Below, piece by piece: positions 51,301-63,021 of a stretch of 64,000 nt of DNA; position 1 is the stretch's first letter; each line of letters opens with the position of its first letter. The notes beneath the pieces were generated by a model. That model ran no database searches. It worked only from the letters and a program-made list of their open reading frames with translations, and was not told the origin of the DNA. A program made the translations under genes and the position numbers. Origin of the DNA: Pyrrhoderma lamaoense (lineage: Eukaryota; Basidiomycota; Agaricomycetes; Hymenochaetales; Hymenochaetaceae); the NCBI GenBank assembly GCA_002794735.1, contig NBAZ01000008.1, positions 1,178,001-1,242,000 on the forward strand, in the 5' to 3' direction.

Positions 51301-52965
51301 TGGCAGATAGACTGTAGACCTGGGCTTCATAGTGCCCGTGATATGCACTTGATCCCTTGTGTAAGAGCACACCCCTTAATTCATAGACGTGATTATTTGT
51401 TTCTTTGCCGGGACCTTCGTTTGGTTTCTTCGACGTTACGAAGGGCTTCATGTCAAGATAAGGTGGGAAGCGTAAAGGAAGCTTGGATTTCTTGCGTTCA
51501 AGAGTAGCATGGTCGTAAACGAAACGTAGCACAGAGATATGCAAGACGGGTGGAAGGTGATGAATTTCAGTAAGTCTAGTGGCGTCTTGAAGGCCCTCAC
51601 ATCTAGAGCAGGAGTACCTATGTACTAAGGTATCAGATAATGAATTTGTGAATGAGAGTTGTAGTTCATACTTGTTATTTTCGTCAAGGCGTTCAGGCTC
51701 TAGAATAGCCCTTATGCGATCTTCCAACTCGGCGTTCTTCTGTTGGCGATAGTAAGTCAACAGAAATCATTCTACTGGCTCCACACTTACGTCTAGGTTA
51801 ACTTCGAGTTCAAAGAAACTAGCCATCCTTTCTGATCTGGTCATGCACCCGTCACAAACAGTGGCATTGACGATCTTTCCCTCAAACTAGTGTATAAGGT
51901 CAGAATACTGAGGCACGATACATTATTGGAACGGACCTGGTCCTCGAGTAGGGTTTGCAACTCGGGATTCGATTGCTTTTTGAATTCCTGATCGAGGTGG
52001 GACATAAACAACTTCGAAAATCTTGAAATGAGATGCACATTCAGGTAGTGTATCATTGCTAAAGTAAATCTAAAACATACTCCTGAGCATCCTGCTGTTC
52101 GGATGTTCGAAGCTTAAGACTTTCGACCAGCTTAACTGGATTGTACACTGCTTTATTACCTTCTTGTAACGCAGTGAATGTGACCTGAAGCTGGAATACC
52201 GGTGAATCCTTGAAATGTTGTTTATTACTGTAGGATGGTTGGCATCTGTATACACCCGAGCGGAAGGTTAGATCTTGGAACCACACCTAATATCTTTCAG
52301 AGCCTTTCTAACAACATGAGGAATGAATATACCTGTAAAAAAGCATTTGCGTAACAGGTAGCACCAAGATTCTATGATTTATGAAAGGTTACTTTTCCAC
52401 TCAAAAACGTACATCAACAAGATTCTCACTTTGAGTCCAGCTGGTATGCCTTCTGCCCTTGAAAAAGACTCAGGATTAGACAATTTGAGATTAGATTTGA
52501 GATATGCTTCCTCTGCTTTATCTAGTGTTTTATATTATGGGCTTAATAATTTTCTTTAAGCATACAGTCCCAACATAGCACACCTTCATCTTCCCATTTT
52601 TCTTGTCCCAGATGGTTCAGGCAGTAAGGGTTGTCCTTACAACGTTTTCGTTCACAGTTTGGGTCATCTTCTTCACCGTCAGAGATTATAATAGCATCAT
52701 CAGGTTCAAGCAGTGATTCATTGCCCTTCACGGGCTCGTATGGCGTTTTATATTTATTTTTACACAGTCTTCTTGGCGTTGCAAATGCTAATCCAGCTGC
52801 GCGCTTGCAATGTTGTTCTGTTATGCCAGATACATGTTTAACGTCTGTTCCAATCCAGTTCCACCTGAGGTCACTTTCAGCCAGTAGTCTCTGTCTATTT
52901 AACTTTTCTCCAGCACCGAGTCCTTTATTCGGTACTGTTGCTGCACGTCTTCTTTTATCTCCCAT
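48351..52965 (-). CDS. Ubiquitin carboxyl-terminal hydrolase, USP48-like
   Basis: Cysteine protease that removes ubiquitin. Start MGDKRRRAATVPNKG at 52965. An N-terminal region (NPYCLNHLGQEKWEDE) typical of USP48 precedes the Cys box NLGATCYANAFLQ (split by two introns near 52385-52430 and 52285-52330), then RTSEQQDAQEF, FEGKIVNATVCDGCMTRSE, SCSRCEGLQDATR, PPVLHISVLRF and the His box SAYHGHYEAQVYS. After the catalytic domain come DUSP-like segments (FIAAWKAWIDKPGDTARPQY; HLFCDCG) and a C-terminal ubiquitin-like domain (LYYNGEELVDGEKTVNELEI). The end is acidic (about eight Asp near 48550) and stops at 48351. This order (USP, DUSPs, Ubl) is the USP48 architecture. More than 15 exons. The nuclear-type basic N-terminus suggests nuclear action. 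Confidence 0.9.
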
Positions 52966-53158
52966 GTCGAAGCATTAAGGGCCCTGAAAGAGATAGGTCG
53001 AAATATCAGCTGCAGTGATAGATGAAAGACATTACATACGACACCCATTTTACTGAGATGAGAGCCAGACCCAGCTAGGTAACCGTCACCCACGCACGTC
53101 GTATGCTTATGCAGTAAATAATTTTGAACATAAGCACATATATCACCGAGCTTGCCAG
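52966..53158. promoter_or_regulatory. Short bidirectional promoter, USP48-like / GAA1
   Basis: Only 193 bp separate the divergent start codons. No clear TATA. Inferred from spacing. Confidence 0.45.
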
Positions 53159-55613
53159 ATGCCACTTATTCTTGATACAATCCGTGCAGTCCTTAGAAAG
53201 AATGGTAGTAATAGACAAGCTATTCGCATGCGACGCCGACGTGCTCTGTCTGCGTTCCTCAGTCACTGGTTGCCTCACATTCGGTCAGTCAAGATTTCTG
53301 TCGGTGTAACTATTCTAACTAAAATATCCGTCTATAGCGTTTTTTTAATCCTAACTGGATTTCTCTGGATTTTTTTGCTCCCTCAACGCTGTTGGAGAGG
53401 GGACGTATATTGATGAGAATGCATTACAACCTAGTCAGGTAATTTCTTTCTACTTTAAAAGAGGTTGAACGATGGATTGACTTAGTTCTACATCAAGGTC
53501 AATACATATTGGAACTGGGGGATGTACACAAAGCCGACGGTTATCTTGCTTCTTTAGAGGGCCTTAAAGATCGAAATGCGTCTAGTCAAGAGTATGTTGA
53601 CGGCATCCACAGTCCCTTTCGTATCCTAAGTCAAATCATAGGCGAACAGAATATATTCAACTTGAGTTCGAAAAACTCGGACTCAAAGCAGCAACGCAAT
53701 CATACAACTTTTCATTGACCTCAAAGGTAATTGCATTGTATGTAAATCCTGCATGTAGTTGCTGATTCGGTTGTAGTCTATCTCTGGTGTTAATGCCTAC
53801 GCCATCTTCCAAGCGCCCCGTACGTCTGGAACAGAAGCTATGGTCATCAGTGCGTCTTGGAGAAGTAGAAGTGGAGAAGGTAAGCTCAACTTGAGAGGTG
53901 TTGCATCCGTCCTTGCACTGGCATCTCATCTCAAAAGTAAGTGTTACCGGATAGAAGTTTTGTTACATCTACTCAATTTTGGAGACTGTAGAGTATTCAC
54001 ATTGGGCACGAGACATCATCTTCGTGATTGGCGATGACTACCTCCCGGGAATGCACGCATGGCTGTCTGCTTACCATGCAGAGATTCAGTCAAGTATAAC
54101 ACCAGTAATAGCAATAACTACGTTCTATCTAACTACATATGCCTAGATCTTCAGGTACAGCCTCTGAAATTTGTTTCTGGAACTATATGGACTGCCCTCA
54201 ACATTGACTATCCTGGCCACTCCTTTTCTCATTTAGGTGCCTTTCATGGTAACCGATTTCGATGCACTCCAACATTTTGCATAGCATTGATATCACCAAT
54301 TCACAGAGGGTCTTAATGGCCGACTTCCGAATCAGGATCTATTCAACTCGTATAGAATCATCTCTAGGCATACGGGAAATGCACCTGTCGTTTTATATGA
54401 CCATCTTGATCCTCGGGAATCAGATGTTGACTCGTACCCTCCAATATGGTTGTCACCTATAATGGAGATGAATCCCGTATTCTTGGAATATGCAATTAGA
54501 GCAAGGAATATAGCTCGTCATATGTTTTTCCAAGCCTCTGGAAGGGGGAGTGGAGTACATGCACTATATCATAAGTATGACATCGAGCTTTTCACCTTCA
54601 AAGGAACTACTGATCGTTTCTACAGGTATCGTATCGATGCTATCACCATTTTTGCGGTTCCTGCAGAAGGACCCCATGGGTTTTATACTATCGGAAAGTA
54701 GGTTAAATCTTCATGTGCAATAGTCTTTTATTAATCTTCCATATAGAGTCATCGAATCAACGCTGCGTACTATGAATAATCTTTTGGAGCGACTGCATGC
54801 CTCGTTCTTCTTCTACATTCTGACAACGCCGACGACTTTTCTTAAGATCGGGCATTATCTTCCAAGCGTCATCATGATTAGCGTTGCGACGATGTTTGGA
54901 GGGTTGCAAGCATGGGTTGATGCTGGCTGGAGAAAGATTCCTATACAAATAGCAGATAAGAAAAAAAATCCAACTAACGAGGAAGAACTTTTGAATGGCA
55001 GTCACAACGCCGTCCAGTCTTAGATTCCCTGCTTGTTATGCTCGCTACTAATGCATTAGGTGTCATCATTTTTATGACTCTTTCAAGAGGCTGGACATTC
55101 TCGATCGGCTTTGCGAAGCTCGGTTTTAGGGCTAGCAGCTCCATTGGGACGGTATGTATCTACTTTGTGTGATCTATCTTATTCTGACTTTACATTAGAT
55201 TACTGATTTCATCATCCTCTCGAATTTGTGTGCTATGATCGGATATGTGACGCCTTCGTCTGTAGCGAAGTCCGGCTCGGCTTCTCTCTCATCTGTGCTT
55301 CATGCATTGAATCTTTGTCTTTCGTCGACTTTAATCTCTGTGACGGCGCTGCTGAACTTCTCGCTTGCCGCCTTACTCTGTGTCATCCTAGCCTTACCCT
55401 TAACGCTCTTCTCCCCCGAAAGGTGGACTCGCGTCTTGTTCTGGATACAAAACATGTCATACTTGTTATACTTGTTCTCATCATCTTGAATCTTACTGTC
55501 AAGGAACAGATGTGGGGCTGGGACGTACTGGAATCTGGTTTGCCCCATTTATTTGCATATTATATATCCCTCTTTTACTGCAAGCAGCAATTGTATGTTC
55601 TCTACCCAACTAG
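53159..55613 (+). CDS. GAA1: GPI transamidase subunit GAA1, several frame breaks
   Basis: ER membrane subunit of the complex that attaches GPI anchors. Starts MPLILDTIRAVLRKN; an N-terminal membrane helix (FLILTGFLWIFLLP) is followed by the family motif TYIDENALQPSQ. Luminal domain: NTYWNWGDVHKADGY, YAIFQAPRTSGTEAMVISA, LNLRGVASVLALA, EYSHWARDIIFVIGDDYLPG, WTALNIDYPGHSFSHLG, NGRLPNQDL and GVHALYHKYDIELFT. C-terminal helices include NNLLERLHASFFFY, ALNLCLSSTLISVTALLNF and GIWFAPFICILYIPLLLQA, stop at 55613. Four places are exactly one base short: 53517-53521 (GGGGG), 54989-54992 (TTTT), 55413-55417 (CCCCC), 55530-55531 (GG). The join near 53370-53395 is also out of frame. GAA1 is essential in yeast, so these are more likely sequence errors than decay. 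About nine introns. Confidence 0.88.
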
Positions 55614-55921
55614 TATATAAAAAATGGTTCTTTTATTCCGACAATCATAAAAAATTGCGGGTAGCTTTCGCTGAATTAATAGCCTTCTACTTATGTATAA
55701 TGAATACTAGAGTTATTCGTGAATGTTGTACTATGTTTATGTAGTTTATGTGGATTTGTAAGCAACTCTGATCCCTCTTGAGGTCGTAAACATAACCCTG
55801 GCTTCCTTCCTCTCACAATCCAGCTTTTGGAAGTTGATACTGTTAATACGAACATCTTACATCTTTTGGTCTTGCAGGACTACCAGACCGTCCACTCTTT
55901 ATCATCTCAAACAATCAATTG

Positions 55922-57757
55922 ATGAATACCATCTTTTTTAGACGGGATGCCACCGTAATTAAAGGCTTGAAGACTCCTAGGAGCTCTGCAAAATTTAGTG
56001 GAACAGACATTCAAGACAATTCTGAGAGTCTTATCTCTCCAAATGATGTGAAAAACAGGAAAATCAAGAAGAGCAAGTCTACTAGCAAATCGAAGCCTAA
56101 TCACTATGTAGCTGATGTACAGGCAGCCTCTGTAGCTGATCCTATACCAGCTGACGGTGGATCGTCTACTATTCTTCATAGAACTACTCTCACGGTTACT
56201 CCGACCTTCAATGTGCCACTAACGGTGTTAGAAAACTCCACTGAGACGGGCGTAAACACTGCCAAAGTGACGGGTGACAGGCGGCTCACTACGACAATTT
56301 GGATATACCCTTCTAGCTCCGTAACAGAGGAACAATCTAGCACTCTTCAAAATTATCTATCCAAAACCTCGGGAGCTTCAGAACACTCTGCCTCTGTAAA
56401 TTCAACTCATATACCTATTTTTGTACTTGTTTTGATCGGAATTGGAGGATTCTGTCTGTTAATCGCTGCACTCCTTGTGTTTCGATGTGTTCTGCGTCAA
56501 CACGATCAACCAGATAGGCCACGGCCTTCTGCACCTATCCTTCAAGACTCACCGCTTTTTGGAGGTAAAGAACGCTTGTCTAGAGGATTATGGTCTAACC
56601 CTTCATTCGGGAACCTTCTTACTACACACACAAAGAACGGGAATGGGAGTTGGAAAAACGATGGCTGGCGGCCTTTAGGTGGGGGTAGGGATGTTGGTGG
56701 GAATGATAACTGTGGGCTGAAGTCATCCCAAGGGAACAAAGAGCCACCGATGCAGGAACAAAACAAGAGACAATCAGTATTCTTATCACCTAATGTTGCA
56801 TTGTCGAAAGATCCAGATCGATTGCCTCCGTCTCCTGTGTCTCCCTCTTCGGTTTATACGCAAGCTATCCCTGTGGGTGTTGCCTTAGATTATGACTTTC
56901 CTATTCCGCCCGTGTCTACTATGCCACTTAATGTCAAGAGTAAGAAGGACAATAAAAAGGCTCGGTACTCAGTTCAGACTGCATCATTAAGCTGTCCTAT
57001 TTCTTCCCTAATATACACTCAAACAGAGTCGGCGATGGCGTATCAAGATCCAAGGCCTGCTCCGACGCCAGGAGAAAGACTGAAAGCTGAAGGAAAGGTA
57101 ACGAACTCGAATACAAACCCTTCATCTCGTAGAAATGTGTCTGCTCAAAAGTCTAAGGCCTCACTGCAGCGTAGTGCCTCAGCTTCTCGAAGGGAACGCA
57201 ATGAGCTGTTCCCTCATGCAATTCCTACTATAAAGAGCAAAGCACATCGGGACCGCGATACGAAGGCACTTACTACTGCCCTAGGTTTGACTTCACCTTC
57301 TAATACACCACAGCCTCCCCCGAGTAGTTGTTTCTCCCCTGTCTCAATATATCCGGATGACTCGCTATCTGTTGCTCATGGAAAGAGGCGTCCGATGTCT
57401 GAAGACCAACCTCTTAGTGAGATGCCAAGTCCAACGGGCACTCATGCTGCACTTGGAGATTTGATGCTGCAAGAATTCCCATCAACTGCTACATTTGCTT
57501 CAATGCGAGTAGTGGATCCATTTGCAGATGATTACACTGTTCATGCTCATGGCACTCAATCTGATATCAAGAAGAGTGGGAGTGGATCTATGAGGAGGAG
57601 AAGTAGTGACCGCCCCCCTCGGGTGCCATCTCCTCCTCCCCTTCCATCTCTGTCGCAGATGGCTCTGGCCAGTGTAGAACCGGATTATCGCAGTCCGACA
57701 TACAGCATCTATGGCTTATACGAAGCGCAACGGAAGAGTAAAGCTAGTCTTTCTTGA
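55922..57757 (+). CDS. Single-pass membrane protein with large Ser/Pro-rich cytoplasmic tail
   Basis: A 611-codon single open frame. No family recognised. The first 80 residues are polar and basic; residues about 80-165 are Ser/Thr-rich (candidate O-glycosylated stretch, VTPTFNVPLTVLENSTET). One clear transmembrane helix follows (IPIFVLVLIGIGGFCLLIAA), then Cys/Arg and a long Ser/Pro/Arg-rich tail with several short basic clusters. The layout resembles fungal wall-stress-sensor-like proteins, but there is no signal peptide at this start. An upstream exon between 55745 and 55915 (splice-like CCAG at about 55825) could supply one. The end is KSKASLS. Function unknown. Confidence 0.75.
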   Translation: MNTIFFRRDATVIKGLKTPRSSAKFSGTDIQDNSESLISPNDVKNRKIKKSKSTSKSKPNHYVADVQAASVADPIPADGGSSTILHRTTLTVTPTFNVPLTVLENSTETGVNTAKVTGDRRLTTTIWIYPSSSVTEEQSSTLQNYLSKTSGASEHSASVNSTHIPIFVLVLIGIGGFCLLIAALLVFRCVLRQHDQPDRPRPSAPILQDSPLFGGKERLSRGLWSNPSFGNLLTTHTKNGNGSWKNDGWRPLGGGRDVGGNDNCGLKSSQGNKEPPMQEQNKRQSVFLSPNVALSKDPDRLPPSPVSPSSVYTQAIPVGVALDYDFPIPPVSTMPLNVKSKKDNKKARYSVQTASLSCPISSLIYTQTESAMAYQDPRPAPTPGERLKAEGKVTNSNTNPSSRRNVSAQKSKASLQRSASASRRERNELFPHAIPTIKSKAHRDRDTKALTTALGLTSPSNTPQPPPSSCFSPVSIYPDDSLSVAHGKRRPMSEDQPLSEMPSPTGTHAALGDLMLQEFPSTATFASMRVVDPFADDYTVHAHGTQSDIKKSGSGSMRRRSSDRPPRVPSPPPLPSLSQMALASVEPDYRSPTYSIYGLYEAQRKSKASLS

Positions 57758-58169
57758 CACTAATTCTATTTTTGTGCCACTTTAGCTCACAAATATTCTA
57801 AACTGCTTAGTCGGTGGATTTGTAATTTTAACTCGTATATGTATCATCAATTTTTCTTTTTAGTAATCCAACATTAATTTTCTAGCAACACGTCTGCTTG
57901 TTCACAGAATAGATCTATACATTAGACAGTATAGTGAGTAATGTGTTAATATACATTGCAGATGAAAAAAGGTATATGCGAGATAGCAGATTTTGAAGAA
58001 CATTAGCAAAAACACTGTGGCGGTTAATGTAAACCTTTGATGTACAATCAAGTCGAAAAAGGAGTTTGTCGAAAGTGAGGACATATTATATCACAGATCA
58101 TAGTTAAGTCAGTGTTTCGTCATACTTATACCAACGGACACCCCTCCAAAGCAGTCACACAAGACTCTA
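57758..58169. other. Convergent 3' spacer
   Basis: About 410 bp of AT-rich DNA between two convergent genes. Nothing recognised. Confidence 0.45.
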
Positions 58170-59889
58170 TTACAGTATGGGTGCTTGAACTCGATCCGCG
58201 GAATTTTTGTCTTCATTTTCAACCTGGCGAGCTGTACTTTGTAGAGACAACTCCGCAATGTCATAGCGCTCGTCGACCAGAGATGAGTCCGGAACGGAAG
58301 GCAAGGGGCCCCGCCTGTTAGCAGTACTCTCAACACTCAGCTCATTGCGGTGTTTTCTCTCTAACGCCCTTAACTCCTCTTCCTCCCGTGATTCAGATCC
58401 AGCTTCTCTGATAAGGGCTGAGAGCTCTTCTTGTATCTCATCTTCATCTATGTCGACAGTGGATACATCTTGCATAGAACCGCGGATGAGTTCGTCGATT
58501 TCCTGAGCATCCGAGGACGCCTCTGCCAAAGCATCCATTGTTTCCCTAACGTTATCTCGCTGAAGAGATGGATCTGAAAGAATAGTACGAAGAGTCGTTG
58601 TAGAAGATTCATACTGTTTCATGATCTAGATTTTACGAATTAGATTTGTTCTTATGTTTTTATGATAATCAATTCGTAAAAAAAACACCTGTAAATCTTG
58701 GGCGGCAGTTTCAACTTGGATTAAAGTCGATTGGAGGACTTCGAGTGCCCCAAGTCGTTTCCTGAGCAGATCTTCATAGAGTTTACGCGACTTCAAATGA
58801 GTCATTGCAATTTCTTTGCTGTCTGCTCTGAGATACTCCATTATCTTCTTTGACTTTCTGATATTGTAAGCATTTAGAGTGTCATAGGCAATGCATTAGA
58901 TTATGATCTATACATACTCGTTGATTCTTTGATTGATATCTTCCACTTGCTTCTCTAGCTTCTCCACAGCTGTCTTCAGTTCCAATATGCCTCTATCAAT
59001 GGAGGATATGTTTTTAGATGCATCCATACTCGAAAGATCCAGTATCTTGATGATCTAATGATATGAGAAATTAGATGACATTTCCGTACATACCGTTATT
59101 TACTCACATCCTTATCAGATACAATAACCCCTTATCCCGGTCCAAAAATTTAACGAGAACTCTTAAATCAGTTTCTGATAGCTTAACACCATCTAATACA
59201 GCTCCATGAAAACCAAATTCCCTTCTGAATTGGTCAAAAGAATAAAGTGCGTCTGCGGAGGATGATATAACTTTACGTCGCAGTTTAGTGGAAACAATAT
59301 CTGCTGCCCTTTCGACTAGATCCAACACTACATAAGTTCCCTTTAATTTCATCCATAATTGCGCTTCTGATTCTATTCGGTTCGAATCAACCAAACTGAG
59401 CTGTTCCAAAGCCCACCATAAAGGTTTTCCGAGAATATATGATGCCGCCTTATAGGCTATAGATGCACTCTCATATATGGGATGGGAAGAGTTCATGAAG
59501 CTGTCGAGAGGGAATAATATATTTCTGTCTCGAAGTTCAGTCTATTCCATGTTATGGAAGTGAGTTCATGGTTATAGGATGTACACGACACATACTATCA
59601 CGGCGGCAAGACCCAGAGGTTTCCCAACACCTTCATATCTCAGAATTTCAGCGAGATTTGAATCTACATGAAGTAATAATGAGTCGGAAGTGTCGGCCTG
59701 TAACCCGAGTTGAACTAAGTCGATCAGAGTCTTCCTCCACCATTCAAGATTTGAGTTGAATGCAGCTGGGTTTGAATTCTTCTGACGAGATAAGTCGGAG
59801 TAAATTGACTTTAATCTCGAAGTAGATACCGAAGAGTAGGATGAAATACTTGATAGTCTCATATTGAATTTACTCGATAACAGAGACAT
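58170..59889 (-). CDS. CHM7: CHM7/CHMP7-like ESCRT protein (Snf7 family)
   Basis: ESCRT-II/III hybrid protein that recruits ESCRT-III for nuclear-envelope surveillance. Start MSLLSSKFNMRLSSIS. The N-terminal winged-helix part reads SNPAAFNSNLEWWRKTL and EILRYEGVGKPLGL, next SFMNSSHPIYESASIAY and LKGTYVVLDLVERAAD. The C-terminal Snf7 part gives KNISSIDRGILELKTAVEKL, RLGALEVLQSTLIQVETAA and DNVRETMDALAEASSDAQEI, then an acidic end with an AIM-like helix (IDEDEIQEELSALIREA). Introns near 59545-59497, 59105-59055, 58920-58855 and 58690-58625. Stop at 58170. The order winged helix then Snf7 is specific to the CHMP7/Chm7 group. Confidence 0.88.
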
Positions 59890-61221
59890 GTTTAAATGTC
59901 AGTGTCAGCATGCTAAGGCATGTAAAATGCAACTCAGAAGTAAACGCAAAGTCGGCAACGACACGCGATTCATATTAGGTGGCCTAACCAAGTATGTTCT
60001 TCTCACAACTTTGTAGGTCCATACTGTGACTGTCAACATCATACATTTTTGCATCATCGGTGATATTCTCGCGAGCCTAAGAAGAACCTGCAGTCTACAC
60101 CTCTCTTCTTCTCAAGGTCTTAATTTTTACTCTTAAATCGGTCGCTAAATAAATGTATCCTTAAGTCTAGCTCACAAATTTCACACACAAGTGATGAGCA
60201 TGTCGTACGGTGCGTGTAGCACTCCCACTTGTGGCTGGACGCCGTGCGAACAGTGTCGGGGTTTCTTTTACATTAAATGCAGGCAAACTCACACCATCTC
60301 AACTAGTAGAAGCTTCTAAACTGCGCATCTCTAATCTGATTGTCATAATTCAGTATACGTGTAAAGCTATGATAGATTAAAGGAAACTCTTAGTCAAAGT
60401 AGCCTAATTCCAAACATCATAATTTGGCCTCATTATACTTGTCTAGGTCTACAATAGGAGGAACATGCTAAAACCTCAATAGCACTCTGAACTAGCGTGT
60501 ATCTCACAAAAAGCCCTCCTTTGCTGATCGCAAGAACATATCCGAAAAGCGGTGTTTGACCCCTCTTCATGAACTTCCTTCCTCCTAGGACCCCCAACAA
60601 CAGAGATATGGAGTAATAATGAGTAAATCCTAGGAATTCCATCCTCAAGGTACACTCTATCTTGATACTATTTGAGTATACCTCTCGGGAAAATGTGTAT
60701 TATTGTATAATTTTCCTCCGCTCAATGTCCGCGGTTGTCTCGTCGGTGTAGATGGCTTTCTTCTGGTAACAGGTAAAGGATACCGCTATCACCAGGCACA
60801 CCACCAGTGCATATGTAATGCCAAGAACATGATAATGCTCTTCTATTCAACAAGCGGGAGTTCGAAGACGAAACATAGCTTTTGATGGCCATAGAAGGCT
60901 CCTAGGTTCTGTGATGGAGATCTTGGCAGAGGAATGATCTTTCGTTGGAGCACACGCCATAACAGTCTTCCATGTACTTCATGAATATGTTTCCCCCACA
61001 CCGCATTAACTACGTTCCTTTTTTGACAAGTACCTGCAAAAATATCACCGCACCACCGGAAAATTGCTGACTTGTTAGCTTATTCACTAAACATCAAATT
61101 CTTATCCCTAAATCATACGAGATAAAAGGGACAGCTACCAGCTTTGTCGATAGCTCAACCCCACTTAGACATCCAAACCAGCTCTCTAAAACTTTCACCC
61201 ACAGTAGGATACACAATAACC
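59890..61221. other. Spacer upstream of the oxaloacetate-hydrolase-like gene
   Basis: Apart from the doubtful small gene above, no feature is recognised. A TATA-like GATAAAAG lies at about 61120, 100 bp before the ATG of the downstream gene. Confidence 0.4.
60433..60900 (-). CDS. Possible small membrane protein, uncertain
   Basis: The minus-strand frame ending at 60433 reads THYYSISLLLGVLGGRKFM and FGYVLAISKGGLFVRYTLVQ, a hydrophobic and ordered-looking sequence. Upstream, a second hydrophobic piece (LVVCLVIAVSFTCYQKKAIY) ends just before a possible GT-AG intron near 60675-60635. A Met about 60888 could be the start, but the frame does not connect cleanly. Family unknown. It may be a real small gene or chance. 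Confidence 0.3.
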
Positions 61222-62520
61222 ATGATCTACTCTGGAAAAGAATCACAAGTTGCTTCTAACGGGAATGATGGCGGAGCAATCACTCTTCAGGCTCCTGCTC
61301 TCACCACCGAAGTATCTATGAGTAGTGATTACTCGACTCCCGAGACTCCTTCTCCCATTGACGGCATTCCAAGAGAGCTTCCAGCTCCAGTATACTACAA
61401 CGCTCGTCTCGACCCGAAAAACTTTGTCGAAGGCCCTCTTTCTCCCAATCCAGCGACTCGTCTTCGCCAGATGCTTGCGCGTCCTGGTATCGTCGTAAGT
61501 CTTATTTATCCTTGTAACCCTAAACTTCGCACTAGTGTTAAAATGTATAACATCAATCCTTAAAAGGTTGCTCCGGGGATCTGTGATGGTATCAGCGCAC
61601 GTTGTGCCCTCGAGGCTGGATTCGACTGTCTATATCAGAGGTTCGAAACTTTACTATCTTTATATGGATAACCCTATTTATATGCCATCTTTAGTGGTGC
61701 TGCAACTACTGCCTCTCGTCTAGGAATGCCTGACTTAGCTATTGCTACTATGAACGATTTTGTCGAAAGCGCACAGATGGTCTGTGGTCTCGACCCAACA
61801 GTACCTGTTATTGCAGATGCCGATACCGGTTTCGGTGGACCCGCTAATGTTGCCCGAACGGTATTCAAATACCACCGTGCGGGAGTCGCGGGTATGCACA
61901 TCGAGGATCAAGTCCAGACTAAACGTTGTGGGCACTTAATGGGAAAACAGGTTGTCTCTCGTGAAGAGTTCTTGACAAGAATCCGCGCAGCTGTTATCGC
62001 CCGTGATCAAATCCCCGGAGGGTCTGATTTCGTGATCATCGGAAGAACTGACTCGGCACAGGTTTTAGGTATGGAAGAGGCGATTACTCGCCTTAAACTT
62101 GCAGCGGACGCAGGTGCAGATGTTTGTTTCATCGAAGGTGTGAAGACAAAGGATCTCCTTATGAAGACTGTTGCTGCACTCGCGCCAAAGCCGGTTCTCG
62201 TTAATGTTATTTCTGGTGGTTTGACGCCCTCGTTCACCTGTAAAGAAGCAGAAGAGATGGGAGCAAAGATTATCAGTAAGCTAACGACAGGACTCTTCAC
62301 AATGGCGGCTAACTGATATCTCGAATTAGTCTTCTCACTCGTCTCTTGTGTCGCTGCCGTACACGGAATCCGTGCAGCCATGGCTTCACTAAAGAAAACT
62401 GGTACTGACTTCACTTCGGCCCAAGGGATGGATCCTAAGGCATTCTTTGAAGTCATGGGATTGCAGTCTGTCATCGATCTAGATGCTCAAGCCGGAGGAA
62501 AAGCCTTTGAACAAGTGTAA
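61222..62520 (+). CDS. Oxaloacetate acetylhydrolase-like (PEP mutase/isocitrate lyase superfamily)
   Basis: Exons 61222-61494, 61567-61640, 61695-62275 and 62330-62520, all GT-AG and in frame. The ATG at 61222 has a good context (AACCATGA). The Ser/Pro-rich leader (about 60 residues) precedes the TIM-barrel core: RLRQMLARPGIV, APGICDGISARCALEAGFD, GAATTASRLGMPDLAIATMN, VIADADTGFGGPANVART, and the catalytic loop KRCGHLMGKQVVSREEF with the active-site Cys. Later: FVIIGRTDSAQVLG, ADVCFIEGVKT, NVISGGLTPSFT, SLVSCVAAVHGIRAAM. The pattern matches fungal oxaloacetate acetylhydrolases (oxaloacetate to oxalate and acetate) more than mitochondrial methylisocitrate lyase. Exact substrate depends on a few residues I cannot settle by eye. 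No frame breaks. Confidence 0.85.
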
Positions 62521-63021
62521 TCAGTCTAGCAGGTTTGCTGGGTCTTGATTATGTTATCTACATAAACTTTATTAGACTTGATACAATTGACTTGTACAAT
62601 ATACCTGAACTTGTATTAATTTTTCTGCCTGTACTTGGGATTGGGAATGTGAATAAAATATTTATCAACGGAATTGTTCAGAATCGAAATCATAAGATAA
62701 CCTAGCATAGATTTTGTGATTTCTGCGATCACCCGATGGGCTATTTTTACCAATCATGAGATAGACATCGATAATAGTAATTTATAACTCGAGTCGATCT
62801 AATACTAAGCATCTATGCCATTTATCCAAGTATCATTGAGCTCCTATATTCAACTAGTGGATGTGTGCGTTATTCACATACTACTGCTGAATCAAGCCGG
62901 GTCGTCAATCAGAAATCGGGCGATCATGATCGGTTGTTCTTGACGCGACTAAGTATATATAGAGATTAGCTTGTGACTATCACTAAGTGACAAACGGCAT
63001 TAACTCAGTTATACCTTGACA
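62521..63021. other. Spacer before OTU1
   Basis: About 500 bp of AT-rich DNA between two plus-strand genes, 3' UTR and promoter. Nothing recognised. Confidence 0.4.
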
